Source of the DNA: Burkholderiales bacterium
GTDB lineage: Bacteria; Pseudomonadota; Gammaproteobacteria; Burkholderiales; Ga0077523
DNA length: 64,000 nt
NCBI GenBank assembly: GCA_022843925.1
Contig: JALHMS010000017.1
Location: 1 to 64,000, forward strand
Direction of reading: 5' to 3'
The notes beneath the pieces were generated by a model. The model saw only the letters and a program-made list of their open reading frames with translations, did not search any database and was not told where the DNA came from. Positions 10,540-19,018 of this stretch are shown here, one piece after another. Both the position numbers and the translations under genes were made by a program. The number at the start of each line of letters is the position of its first letter. The first letter of the stretch is position 1.

Positions 10540-11460
10540 TCAGCGAGAACCGCTGCGGCGGCCGCGGATCTCGTCGAGCGTCGCAACGGCGGTGGCCTGC
10601 CGGGGGCCGCCGATGGCCACCGCGCGCAGCGCCGTCGCCTCGGCCTCGTCGAGCGCGCCGCGCTCCATCAGGACGTGCGCGAGGTTGTTGAGGGCGGCGT
10701 CGGCGGTGGGATGCCGCGCGACGGCGCGCCGCAATGCCGACTCCGCCGCCTCGAGATCGCCGAGCGCGTACGCGGTGTTGCCCGCGCCCACCGCAAGCTG
10801 CAGATCGTCCGGCCAGCGCGCGATGCCCACCGAGTAGGCGTCTTGGGCCTCGCGCGTCAGGCGCAGGCGTTCGAGCGCGAGCACGGCTTCGGCGTAGGCG
10901 TCGCGCGACACACCGATCGGCGGGGGCGTGCCAGGCCGGACGACCACCATGGCCCAGCGGTCGCTGCGAGCCCAGGTGATGTCGAACGTGCGCAGCGACA
11001 GCACCTCGCGCCGAGTGGTGCCGGATCGCAGCACGATCTCGCGTCGATCGAGGTCGTGTCCGACCACCACCGCGTAGTGCCACACCGGGTACCACGACAG
11101 GCCGAGGTTCTGCAGCACCACCACGGGATGCCCGTCGCGGACTGTGGCGAGCAGCGTGTCGAGATCGGGGGCGATCGTTGCCGCCACCGCGCCGCCGCGG
11201 CGCGCGCCACCCAGCATGTCGAGCGGCAGGCTGCCCTTGCGGGCCGGCAGGTACACGCGCGAGGCGAGATCCTCGGGGGATGCCGCCATCCCTGCCATTG
11301 CGAGCACGGTCGCGAGGGCGGCGGGGCCGCAGTGATGCGCCGTCTGCGGAACGAAGGGGGTGTCGCTCAGCTCCACCCGGCGGGGGAGATCGGCTTCCCG
11401 CGACAGACGGGGTGAAGCGCAGCCGGCGAGCACCAGCAGCGCACACAACGCGACGAACAC
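10540..11460 (-). CDS. PA2778-type lipoprotein: C39-like cysteine peptidase domain plus TPR
   Basis: A 306-residue lipoprotein. The lipobox VLAGC ends at Cys14. The peptidase-C39-like part covers roughly 35-170, with active-site Cys in HHCGPAALATVL and His in WHYAVVVGHD. Tetratricopeptide-like repeats follow (about 185-290, with DLEAAESALRRAV and NNLAHVLMERGALDEAEA). It belongs to the family named after Pseudomonas PA2778 and, as in other genomes, is grouped with PA2779-type genes (two here, just upstream on the same strand). The group's function is not established; exported-peptide processing or envelope maintenance is inference from the domain content. Confidence 0.88.
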   Translation of the reverse strand: MFVALCALLVLAGCASPRLSREADLPRRVELSDTPFVPQTAHHCGPAALATVLAMAGMAASPEDLASRVYLPARKGSLPLDMLGGARRGGAVAATIAPDLDTLLATVRDGHPVVVLQNLGLSWYPVWHYAVVVGHDLDRREIVLRSGTTRREVLSLRTFDITWARSDRWAMVVVRPGTPPPIGVSRDAYAEAVLALERLRLTREAQDAYSVGIARWPDDLQLAVGAGNTAYALGDLEAAESALRRAVARHPTADAALNNLAHVLMERGALDEAEATALRAVAIGGPRQATAVATLDEIRGRRSGSR

Positions 11461-11519
11461 CGCCCACCGCCCGCCCGGGCGACGGGCGGTGGCGGGGTCC
11501 GCGAAGGGAAGATCGACTC

Positions 11520-11942
11520 TCAGCGCTTCATCGGCTTGGTGAACGAGAACACCTTGGTGAGGCCGAGGATGTCGGTGATCAGCAGCACGATGAACACCAG
11601 CAATGCGGCGCCGATGATCGCGCCGAGCGCGTCACCACCGGCGGGCATCCGGTCCAGCCGATCCGAGGCTGCGAGGACTTCGCTGTCGGACAGGGCGTCG
11701 GCGCGGGCGCGCGCTTCGTCCGCACGGATGCCCATGGTGCCCAGCTGCTTCGTCACGTCGGCGCGTTCGAGAAAGGTCGCGAGGCGCATGCGGGCGGCTT
11801 CGACCGCAGTCTGCCGGGATTCCGCGGCCGGCGCTGCCGCGCCGGTGTCCACCATCGCGGCCTGGACGGCGCCGACGAATCCGAGGTGGGTGGTGGTGGC
11901 GATCAGCGTGATGGCCACGAGCTTCTTGAAGGATTTCAGCAT
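11520..11942 (-). CDS. PA2779-family membrane protein, copy 1
   Basis: A 140-residue protein with an N-terminal signal or anchor (about 8-28, ending VQAAMV), a helical middle in which residues 40-100 are rich in charged and alanine residues, and a C-terminal membrane helix (GAIIGAALLVFIVLLITDILGL) followed by the conserved tail TKVFSFTK. This layout defines the PA2779 family. Transcribed from the same strand as copy 2 (50 bp upstream) and the C39 lipoprotein (59 bp downstream), so the three probably form an operon. Function unknown. Confidence 0.87.
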   Translation of the reverse strand: MLKSFKKLVAITLIATTTHLGFVGAVQAAMVDTGAAAPAAESRQTAVEAARMRLATFLERADVTKQLGTMGIRADEARARADALSDSEVLAASDRLDRMPAGGDALGAIIGAALLVFIVLLITDILGLTKVFSFTKPMKR

Positions 11943-11992
11943 GGGGGAGTCTCCTGGGACGGTGATGCGAAGGGCGCCGGCCGACCCCGCGG

Positions 11993-12382
11993 TCAGCGGC
12001 GGGCGAACGAAAAGATGCGGGTGATGCCGAGTGCTTCGGTCAAGAAAAGGACCGCGACGACGAACACCACAACGCCGAGGATTGCACCACCTGCAGGCAC
12101 GCGATCGAGATGCGCCGACGCATCGATGGCGGTGGCGTCGTCCAGCGCGGCGACGCGCCGTGCCGCTTCCTCCGGGGCGAGCCCGAGGGCGGCAAGCTGC
12201 TCCGCGAGTGCAGGGCGGGCGAGCGCGGCTGCGAGACGGGTTCGGGCGATGTCGCCGTCGGCGGTCCGCGGGGATGCGGCGTCGGTCGGGATCATCGCCG
12301 CGCCGGCGGTCCCCGGGAGCGGAAGTGCGCTGAATGCGATGACCAGGACCGCAGCGAGAAGGCGTCGAATCGGAGAGGGCAT
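11993..12382 (-). CDS. PA2779-family membrane protein, copy 2
   Basis: A diverged paralogue (129 residues) of the next gene: signal/anchor at 9-28, a DRVPAGG turn matching DRMPAGG in copy 1, a C-terminal helix (ILGVVVFVVAVLFLTEALGI) and the same tail pattern ITRIFSFARR. It is the first gene of the small cluster, starting 33 bp beyond the stop of glrR, and may be co-transcribed with the glr operon. A tandem duplication is the simplest origin. Function unknown. Confidence 0.84.
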   Translation of the reverse strand: MPSPIRRLLAAVLVIAFSALPLPGTAGAAMIPTDAASPRTADGDIARTRLAAALARPALAEQLAALGLAPEEAARRVAALDDATAIDASAHLDRVPAGGAILGVVVFVVAVLFLTEALGITRIFSFARR

Positions 12383-12415
12383 CCGGGAATCCTCGGGATT
12401 GCAGTGGTGCGGAGA

Positions 12416-13768
12416 CTACACCGGGTTCTTGAACTCCGCGGGCAGCAGATGATGCCGGTGCAGGAGCTTGTAGAACTCGGTGCGGTTGCGTTGGGCGAGG
12501 CGGGCGGCGTGCGTGACGTTGCCGTTGGTCATCTTGAGCAGGCGCGACAGGTAGTCACGCTCGAACTGGCCGCGGGCCTTCTCGAAGGGCTGCAGTTCCG
12601 TGGACGGGCCGCGCAGCGCGCTCTCGATCAGCGAGGGGCTCACCACCGGGGCGGACCCGAGTGCCACGGCCTGCTCCACGACGTTGAGCAGTTCGCGTAC
12701 GTTGCCCGGCCAGTCGTACTGCACGAGCATCGCGAGGGCCTCGGCCGAGAACGCGCTCACGTTCTTGCCGTAGCGCGAAGCGATCACGGAAAGGAAATGG
12801 CCGGCGAGCAGCGGGATGTCCTCGCGCCGCTCCCGCAGTGGCGGGAGGGCGAGGGTGACGACGTTGAGGCGGTAGTAGAGATCCTCGCGGAACTGGCCAT
12901 CGCGGATGCCGGCCTCGAGATCGCGGTGGGTGGCGGACACGATGCGCACGTTCACCGGCACGGCCCGTGTGCCCCCGAGCGGCCGGACGGTCTTCTCCTG
13001 CAGAACGCGCAGGAGCTTGACCTGCAGCGACAGCGGCATGTCCCCGATTTCGTCGAGGAAGACGGTGCCGCCTGCCGCGCTCTGGAAGAGGCCGGTGTGG
13101 TCGCGCGCCGCACCCGTGAACGCACCGCGCACGTGGCCGAAGAGTTCCGACTCGAGCAGCGCCTCGGGGATCGCGCCGCAGTTGAGCGCCATGAAAGGAC
13201 CGTCGCGGCGCGGGCTCGCCCGGTGGATGGCGAGCGCCAGCAGTTCCTTGCCGGTGCCGCTCTCGCCGCGGATCAGCACGCTGGCGTCGCCGGCGGCCAC
13301 GAGCCGCGCCCGGGAGAGGACGGTCTCGAACGCCTGGTTGTGCGTCACGATGCCGGCGCGCCAGGCGTCGCCGTCGGCCCCGCCCGTGGAGGGCGACGAC
13401 AACTGGACGGCGCGGGTGATCAGCGCGACGAGGTCCTTGCCGTCGAAGGGCTTGGTCAGATAGTCGAAGACGCCGCGGCGCATCGCGGCGACGGCGTCGG
13501 GGATGCTGCCGTGCGCCGTGAGGATGATCACGGGCAGGGCCGGGTAGGTCCGATGGATCTCCTCGAACAGCTCCATGCCGTCGACCTCGCCCATGCGGAG
13601 ATCGGTCACGACCACGTTGGGCTGCGCGGCGCCGAGGCGCGCGAGGGCGGCTTCGGCGCTGGTGGCCGTGATCACTTCGAAACCCACGGCCTCGAGGCGC
13701 AACGATACGAGCCTCAGGATGTCCGGGTCGTCATCGACCACGAGTACTTTTCCGGCGTTTGCGCTCAT
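12416..13768 (-). CDS. glrR: Sigma-54-dependent response regulator GlrR (QseF)
   Basis: Activates sigma-54 promoters when phosphorylated by GlrK. It has 450 residues. The receiver domain covers 1-120, with phospho-acceptor Asp56 in VVTDLRMG. The AAA+ domain has Walker A GESGTGKE at 168-175, the sigma-54 contact loop GAFTGA at 215-220, Walker B GGTVFLDEIGDM and the RREDIP segment. A Fis-type helix-turn-helix lies at the C-terminus (NVTHAARLAQRNRTEFYKLL). It overlaps qseG by 4 bp, matching the enterobacterial order glrK-qseG-glrR. In enterobacteria GlrR drives a small-RNA gene and rpoE; a well-matched sigma-54 promoter lies 30 kb away in this window (43610-43625), but I have no evidence linking them. 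Confidence 0.93.
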   Translation of the reverse strand: MSANAGKVLVVDDDPDILRLVSLRLEAVGFEVITATSAEAALARLGAAQPNVVVTDLRMGEVDGMELFEEIHRTYPALPVIILTAHGSIPDAVAAMRRGVFDYLTKPFDGKDLVALITRAVQLSSPSTGGADGDAWRAGIVTHNQAFETVLSRARLVAAGDASVLIRGESGTGKELLALAIHRASPRRDGPFMALNCGAIPEALLESELFGHVRGAFTGAARDHTGLFQSAAGGTVFLDEIGDMPLSLQVKLLRVLQEKTVRPLGGTRAVPVNVRIVSATHRDLEAGIRDGQFREDLYYRLNVVTLALPPLRERREDIPLLAGHFLSVIASRYGKNVSAFSAEALAMLVQYDWPGNVRELLNVVEQAVALGSAPVVSPSLIESALRGPSTELQPFEKARGQFERDYLSRLLKMTNGNVTHAARLAQRNRTEFYKLLHRHHLLPAEFKNPV

Positions 13769-14376
13769 TTCGGTTTGGCTCCCAGGTCTTTCTGGATCAT
13801 CGCGCGCTCGACGTCCTTCAGGGCGTCGAGTTTGCGCTGCAGTTCTTCGGTGCGTCTCTGCTCATCCTTCAGTCTTGCCACGTGGGCCTGTGCGGTGGCG
13901 TCCTGCCGGCGGGCCTGCTCCAGCTGGTTGAGGAGCAGTTGCGCCACGCCCCGGTACGAAGCGCGTACGCGGCTGTCGGTGCGGGTGTAGGGCTCCAGCA
14001 GTTGCGCGGCCTGCGCCTCGTTCCGGAAGGGTGTGCCGGGCATCAGGAGCAGGGCGGCGAACCGCAACCGCGCCGCCTCGCCACCGTTGGCACCGAAGTC
14101 GCGCTTGGCGTCCTCGTACTCCTGCTTGAGTTGATTGCCGCTCTTCGACCGCACCGCGGCGATCTGCTGAAGCAGCCCGTCCGCACCGCTGACGAGTTCG
14201 ATGACTTCGGGCGTGCATTCCACCGGCGGCTTCTTCGCGACCGGCTCGGGCGTCTCGACGGGAAGGACATCGTGTTCGGTGACCGGGGCCGGTGTGCGGC
14301 AGGCGGCGAGTGCGAGCGCGAGCAGGAGGCCTCCGGCAAGCCGGCCGACGAGAACGCTGTGCGGCGTCCCGCTCAC
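13765..14376 (-). CDS. qseG: QseG-like lipoprotein encoded between glrK and glrR
   Basis: A 203-residue envelope protein. The signal sequence ends LALAAC at Cys26, a lipobox. The mature part is mostly helical, with a C-terminal coiled coil (about 150-195, rich in Q, E, K, R and L). It overlaps glrK (upstream) and glrR (downstream) by 4 bp each, so its synthesis is coupled to theirs. In enterobacteria QseG is an outer-membrane lipoprotein that tunes the GlrK kinase. The sequence is poorly conserved, so the name rests mainly on position, size and lipobox. Confidence 0.78.
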   Translation of the reverse strand: MSGTPHSVLVGRLAGGLLLALALAACRTPAPVTEHDVLPVETPEPVAKKPPVECTPEVIELVSGADGLLQQIAAVRSKSGNQLKQEYEDAKRDFGANGGEAARLRFAALLLMPGTPFRNEAQAAQLLEPYTRTDSRVRASYRGVAQLLLNQLEQARRQDATAQAHVARLKDEQRRTEELQRKLDALKDVERAMIQKDLGAKPK

Positions 14377-15875
14377 GCGGCCCTCTTCGCCGTCAGTTTC
14401 GGAACCGACTTCTGGTCCGGCTTCACGGCCTCGCGCGGCAGTTCGACCGCGATGTGCGTGCCCTTATCGGACGGCAGCACGTCGACGCGTCCGCCGTGCG
14501 CGATCACGAACTCCTGCACGATGGAAAGGCCGAGGCCGGTGCCTTTCACCGGGCCGTCATGCGGGGTGCTGCCCTGGAAGAAGGGTTCGAACACCTGGCC
14601 CCGTTCCTCGAGGGGGATGCCGGGCCCCTCGTCGGCCACGACGATGCGCACCCGCCCGCCGGCCTCGGTCACGGTGATCTTCACGTGGCCCTCGCGCGGC
14701 GAGAACTTGATGGCGTTCGAGACCAGGTTGCCCACGACCGCACCGAGCTTCTCGGGATCGCCGTGCACCTCGACGGGCGGGCAGTCGACCGCGATGCGGA
14801 TGCCCTTGGCCGCCGTCGTCAGCCGATGCTGGCGGAGCACGGCGGCGATGAGGGCCGGGAGCGCCACCTGCATCGGCGCGAGGGTCGGCCGGCGGAACTG
14901 GGCCTCCTGGTAATGGAGCAGACCCTCGATCAACTCGTGCATGCGCTGCGTGTTCTGCCGCAGGATCGCGGCGATCTCCTTCTGCGCGGGCGTCAGGGTG
15001 CCGACCACCTGCTCGTCCAGCAGACTGGTGCCCTCCTTCAAGGCCGCGAGCGGTGTCTTCAGCTCGTGGGACACGTGGTGCAGGAACCGGCGCTTCTCGT
15101 CCTCGAGTTCGACGAGACGCATGCGCATCCAGTCGAGCTGGCGCCCGAGGCGCTGGAGATCCTCGGGGCCGCTCACCTCGACGCGCGTCACGAAGTTGCC
15201 TTCGCCCATGCGGCGGATGGCGGCGTCGATCTGGGCGATGGGGCGCGAGATCAGGATGATGGCCGCGATCACGAGGAGCAGTGCCACCGGCACCAGCGCC
15301 GCGAGCTGCCAGAAGACGAAGCGTTGCACGCCCTCGGCCATGGTCTGCAGGGCGGCGACCTCGCGTTCGACGACACCGTTGCCCAGTTCGGAAAGCTGGT
15401 CGGAGATGGTCTCGAGGGCGCGGAAGCTCGGCATGAGCCGCTCCAGACGGTCGGGGTTCGACGCGGCGGCCTCGATCTCGCGATGCAGTTCGGTCTCGCG
15501 CAACCGGAGCAGCGCGAGCTGCCGCATCTGTTCGGCGTCGAGGTTCAGGCTCGCCATGCGCTCGGCCCCTTCGAGGAAGCGCGTCCTTGCGTGCTCGTAG
15601 GCCTCGAGCAGTGCGCTGTCGGCGAGCGCGCCCGCCTGCCGGACGCTGCGTTCCATCACGGTGAGCTGTTCCATCAGCACGCGGCTGCCTTCGGTCGCCT
15701 GCATCGCCTGATGCACCGTGCGCTGACCCCGGGCGGCGATCTCGTGGATGGAGAGTGCGTTGTTGCCGATGGCGAGGATCAGGGGGAGGGCGACCAGGAT
15801 GAAGCCGACGATGATCAGCTTCAGGAACGAGCGCGGGTAGTACACCGAGAAGCGGGGCAGGCGCGCCTGGCTCAC
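14373..15875 (-). CDS. glrK: Sensor histidine kinase GlrK (QseE)
   Basis: Membrane sensor for the glrR-qseG-glrK system, 500 residues. Membrane segments lie at about 19-38 and 188-209, enclosing a ~150-residue helical periplasmic domain. HAMP (about 211-262) is followed by HisKA with His270 in VSHELKTPLAALKEG, and a HATPase with ADEGPGIP and GTGLGLSIV. The N-terminal FSVYYPRSFLKLIIVGF pattern is characteristic of the family. It heads the operon glrK-qseG-glrR. The upstream hydratase gene ends only 17 bp before its start, so read-through from that unit is possible. Confidence 0.93.
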   Translation of the reverse strand: MSQARLPRFSVYYPRSFLKLIIVGFILVALPLILAIGNNALSIHEIAARGQRTVHQAMQATEGSRVLMEQLTVMERSVRQAGALADSALLEAYEHARTRFLEGAERMASLNLDAEQMRQLALLRLRETELHREIEAAASNPDRLERLMPSFRALETISDQLSELGNGVVEREVAALQTMAEGVQRFVFWQLAALVPVALLLVIAAIILISRPIAQIDAAIRRMGEGNFVTRVEVSGPEDLQRLGRQLDWMRMRLVELEDEKRRFLHHVSHELKTPLAALKEGTSLLDEQVVGTLTPAQKEIAAILRQNTQRMHELIEGLLHYQEAQFRRPTLAPMQVALPALIAAVLRQHRLTTAAKGIRIAVDCPPVEVHGDPEKLGAVVGNLVSNAIKFSPREGHVKITVTEAGGRVRIVVADEGPGIPLEERGQVFEPFFQGSTPHDGPVKGTGLGLSIVQEFVIAHGGRVDVLPSDKGTHIAVELPREAVKPDQKSVPKLTAKRAA

Positions 15876-15892
15876 GATCGCCGGATTTCCGA

Positions 15893-16687
15893 TCAGGTGT
15901 CGAAGCGGACTTCGATGCGTCCGAGAACGCCGAAGTCCGCCGACACGGTTTCACCCGGGGCGACGGCCACGGGGACGACGCAGGTTCCGGTGGTCACGAC
16001 CTGCCCCGCGGAGAGCGGCGTGCCGAGCGACGAGAGCTTGTTCGCGAGCCACGCGAGAGCCTCCCGAGGGTCGCCCAGCACGTTGGCGCCGCTGCCCTGC
16101 GCCACTGCGCGGCCATCGATGGATGCGGTGACGCCATGCTTCGAGAGATCGATGCCGCGCCAGTCGGCCGTCGTGGCGGCGCCCAGCGCGAACCAGCAGG
16201 CGCAGGCGTTGTCGGCCAGCAGCTGCGGGCCGCCGACCTTCGCGAAATCGTCGTAGCGGGAATCGGGCACCTCGATGGCCGGGTGCAGTGTCGCGACGGC
16301 GTCGAGCACTTCCGCGACCCCGTACGGCTCGGCGCGCGGGGAAAGGGTGCGCGCCATGCGGAACGCGAACTCCGCCTCGGCGACGAGCATCTGGTTGTGT
16401 TTCAGGGAGATCGTGGCCGGTGCATCGCGGAACCGGCTCTGCAGCAGCGTGCCGGGCAGCGGCCCGTCGACACCGATGTGCGCCTGACCGGCCTTGCTCG
16501 TCGCGGCGATCTTCCATCCGGCGCGGCGGTCGCCGGCGAGGGCGAGGATCGATTGCTGTATCGCGAAGCCGGCGGCATCGTCGCGCGGGCGGCAGTCTTC
16601 CGGGAGGGCGGCGATGCGGCCACCGGCCGTCCAGGTGTCGAGGAGGAGGCGGGCGGCGCGCTGCGCGGCGTCTGCGGTCATGGTCAT
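15893..16687 (-). CDS. 2-keto-4-pentenoate hydratase / fumarylacetoacetase-like protein
   Basis: Family members add water to 2-hydroxy-penta-2,4-dienoates or decarboxylate related keto acids in meta-cleavage pathways. It has 264 residues, the usual length of MhpD/HpaH-type hydratases. Recognisable features are GWKIAATSKAGQAHIGVDGPL near the front, metal-ligand acidic residues in VAEAEFAF and HPAIEVPDSRY, and the late pattern TTGTCVVPVAVAPGE. The ATG at 16687 overlaps the stop of the upstream dehydrogenase gene (ATGA), indicating translational coupling. A two-enzyme module (reductase plus hydratase) is likely; the substrate is unknown. Confidence 0.88.
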   Translation of the reverse strand: MTMTADAAQRAARLLLDTWTAGGRIAALPEDCRPRDDAAGFAIQQSILALAGDRRAGWKIAATSKAGQAHIGVDGPLPGTLLQSRFRDAPATISLKHNQMLVAEAEFAFRMARTLSPRAEPYGVAEVLDAVATLHPAIEVPDSRYDDFAKVGGPQLLADNACACWFALGAATTADWRGIDLSKHGVTASIDGRAVAQGSGANVLGDPREALAWLANKLSSLGTPLSAGQVVTTGTCVVPVAVAPGETVSADFGVLGRIEVRFDT

Positions 16688-17697
16688 CGGGTCGGTTCCA
16701 GGGAAGAGGGCGCGAAGCGTGCCGCCCGGACGACGTTCAGGAGGGGCTCCCCGCGGGCCAGCCGGTCGAGATTGGCGGCGATCACGCGGCAGCGGCGTTC
16801 CGCCAGGGCCTCGGTCCATGCGCTCGCATGGGGTGTCATGAGGACGTTATCCAGTTCGTGGAAGGGAAAGCGCGACGGGGGATGCACGGGCACGGCCGTC
16901 GTGCCGTCCTGCGGGGGATACGTGTACCACGTGTCGATGACCGCACCGCCGATCCGGCGGTCCCGGCAGGCTGCGTACAGCGCGGCCTCATCGACGGTCG
17001 GGCCGCGACCGACGTTGATCAGGACGGCATGGGGGCGCATCGCCCCGAAGGCATCGGCGCCGATCACGCCGCGCGAAGTGTCGTCCAGCGGCAGGGCGGC
17101 CAGGACGAAATCGGCCTGGGCCAGGACCTCGTTCATCGCATCCATGCCGGATACCTTCCCGCACCAGGCGTCCCCGGGTCCGGGCGTACGGCTCACGCCG
17201 ATCACGCGCATCCCGAAGGCGTGGGCCCGCTTCGCGACCTCCCGGCCGATGCGCCCGTAGCCGACGACCGCGAGTGTGCGTCCGAAGAGATCGCCGTGGC
17301 GCGGCCCGCACAGGAACGAGCCCCACCATCGATGCTCCCGCATCGCTGCGTCCATGCGGCGCAGGCCGATCTGCCATTCCAGCATCGCGCCGAGCACGTA
17401 CTCGGCGATCCCGATCTCGTGTTCGAAGGCGTTGCAGACGCTGGCCGTCGGCGGGACGGTCGCGAAATCGATGTCGTCCGTCCCGGCACCCGGCAACTGG
17501 ACGAGGCGCAGGCGGGGGCCGGGCGGGAAGCTCGCCGGCCAGTTCATGGACACGACCGCATCGGCGTCCTCCATGGCGCGCGCGAACGCATCGCCGTGCG
17601 CCGGATCCGCAACGATGATGTTCCAGGCCGTCGTGACCAGGCGGCCGACCGGCGCAAGCCGGCCGTCGTTGTCGATGGACTTGATGAGCAGCTTCAC
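16684..17697 (-). CDS. D-2-hydroxyacid dehydrogenase family protein
   Basis: NAD(P)-dependent oxidoreductase, 337 residues. The cofactor fold is marked by VVGYGRIGREVA near 146-157. The catalytic Arg lies in LINVGRGPTVDE and the acid-base His in MTPHASAWTEA. The glutamate usually found five residues after the Asp of the DVFxxE motif is not seen; this protein reads DTWYTYPP there, so either it belongs to a subgroup that places the acid elsewhere or activity differs. First gene of a two-gene unit with the hydratase (4-bp overlap). About 220 bp separate it from the divergent PEP-CTERM gene. Confidence 0.9.
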   Translation of the reverse strand: MKLLIKSIDNDGRLAPVGRLVTTAWNIIVADPAHGDAFARAMEDADAVVSMNWPASFPPGPRLRLVQLPGAGTDDIDFATVPPTASVCNAFEHEIGIAEYVLGAMLEWQIGLRRMDAAMREHRWWGSFLCGPRHGDLFGRTLAVVGYGRIGREVAKRAHAFGMRVIGVSRTPGPGDAWCGKVSGMDAMNEVLAQADFVLAALPLDDTSRGVIGADAFGAMRPHAVLINVGRGPTVDEAALYAACRDRRIGGAVIDTWYTYPPQDGTTAVPVHPPSRFPFHELDNVLMTPHASAWTEALAERRCRVIAANLDRLARGEPLLNVVRAARFAPSSLEPTR

Positions 17698-17918
17698 GAA
17701 AGTGCCGCAGCGAAGGTGAAAGGAAAGCTCGCCGAGTGTATTCGCCGCCGCGTGGAAGATAAAGAAACCTCACGAATTCACTGGTTCGAGCCTATCGTTC
17801 CGAGAGCTTTGTATCGGCTTCCAGCTGTGTTAGCCTCGACTGTACGAGAGGGCGGGTCTTTTCTTGCCAAAGCGAAGGTGAGAGGCCACGCTGTCCGATG
17901 AACGCTAGGAGACCTGCC

Positions 17919-18623
17919 ATGAAATTCACCATCCGCACCCTCGTTTCCGCAGCGGCGGCATGCCTGGTCGGCCTGACCAGCATCGCACCGGCCGGCGCCC
18001 TCGAGATCCAGTTGAACACGCTCGGCGGTTCGTCCTTCACGAACATGAACGACGCGCCCATTTCCATCGATGTGGAGCTGACCTTCTCGGGCATGGACTG
18101 GGCGGATGACTTCCCGTCGGCGTTCTCGATCGACGGCGGCGTGATCCAGCTGACCGGCGACGGATTCGGCGGGCTGGTGTCGGAGCGCCTCGGGGCAAAC
18201 CTCCTGGAGCTTCCCGCCGACAGTCCCTTCGAGATCACCAATGTGCAGATCGGCACCTTCTTCGACAGCGTGTTCGCCGCGCCGGCCTACGTGGTCGCGC
18301 CCTCCGGCCCCGGCAAGTCCAAGACGCTGTCGGCGCCCTTCCTGAACTTCGACGAGGCGGCGACGGAACTGATCGCCGTCCAGGTGCCGAACTCGGGGCA
18401 GATCGTCACGTTCACCCTTGTGGCGGCTTCCGGCGTCGCGCCCAGTGTCTGGAATCTCGATGCGTTCGTGGTGGTGGGCGACGACAACGGCGAGATCGCA
18501 GCGTCGACCTCCCAGGTTCTTTCGATCACGGCGATCCCCGAACCCGGCACCTGGGCCCTGATGGCCGGCGGTCTCGCCCTCGTGGGTTTTGGCGCCCGTC
18601 GGCGCCGCCCGGTCGGCGTCTGA
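17919..18623 (+). CDS. PEP-CTERM sorting-domain protein, 1
   Basis: An exported protein of 234 residues. A signal peptide covers about 1-28 (ending PAGALE). The middle is beta-rich and polar with no recognised fold. The C-terminal sorting signal is classic: IPEPGTW, a hydrophobic helix (ALMAGGLALVGFG) and a basic tail RRRRP. An exosortase normally cleaves this signal; none is encoded in the window. The ATG at 17919 has an AGGAGA ribosome site 6-7 bases upstream, preferred over an ATG at 17898. The leader GGAGACCTGCCATGAAA is identical to that of the second PEP-CTERM gene at 46509. Confidence 0.9.
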   Translation: MKFTIRTLVSAAAACLVGLTSIAPAGALEIQLNTLGGSSFTNMNDAPISIDVELTFSGMDWADDFPSAFSIDGGVIQLTGDGFGGLVSERLGANLLELPADSPFEITNVQIGTFFDSVFAAPAYVVAPSGPGKSKTLSAPFLNFDEAATELIAVQVPNSGQIVTFTLVAASGVAPSVWNLDAFVVVGDDNGEIAASTSQVLSITAIPEPGTWALMAGGLALVGFGARRRRPVGV

Positions 18624-18692
18624 GCTAGCTGCTCCCGCGCCAGACCATCGGCCGAGGGGGCGATGATGTCCACAACCAAGGAGAGAAAGAAG

Positions 18693-18989
18693 ATGGCGAA
18701 GGCACCGGAAGAAGGCGCGAAGGCCGCAGAACCCCAGATGCCGAAGGTCAAATGGGACACGACGGGGCTGAAGAGCACCTACTGCAACTTCGTGAACGCC
18801 ACCAGCACCCGTGAGGAAGTCGTCCTCAACTTCGGTGTGAACCAGAACTGGGACCGCATGTCCGGCGAGGTCGAGATCGAACTGGGTCACCGCATCATCC
18901 TCAGCCCGTTCGCCGCCAAGCGCCTCACGGATCTCCTGCAGAAGCTGATGGCGGAGTACGAGAACCGCTACGGCGAACTGAAGAGCTGA
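18693..18989 (+). CDS. DUF3467 domain protein
   Basis: A 98-residue cytosolic protein. The charged, lysine-rich start precedes the DUF3467 core (about 28-98): a YCNFVNATSTREEVVLNFG strand region, RIILSPFAAKRLTDLLQKL, then a short YENRYGEL helix. Function is not established. The ATG at 18693 has AAGGAG nine bases upstream, so I prefer it to an ATG 30 bases earlier. It lies 69 bp after the PEP-CTERM gene and 29 bp before the HlyD-type gene, and could be read with either. Confidence 0.85.
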   Translation: MAKAPEEGAKAAEPQMPKVKWDTTGLKSTYCNFVNATSTREEVVLNFGVNQNWDRMSGEVEIELGHRIILSPFAAKRLTDLLQKLMAEYENRYGELKS

Positions 18990-19018
18990 GGTGGCATCGT
19001 ACCGATCGGAGTGACTGC

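Noticed and set aside
11178..12452. Long plus-strand frames over the PA2779 region
   Set aside because: Low-complexity composition; the opposite strand has conserved PA2779 patterns and sensible starts.
17845..17866. Possible sigma-54 promoter before PEP-CTERM gene 1 (GG-N10-GC)
   Set aside because: Only the minimal GG/GC spacing matches; the surrounding consensus bases do not.
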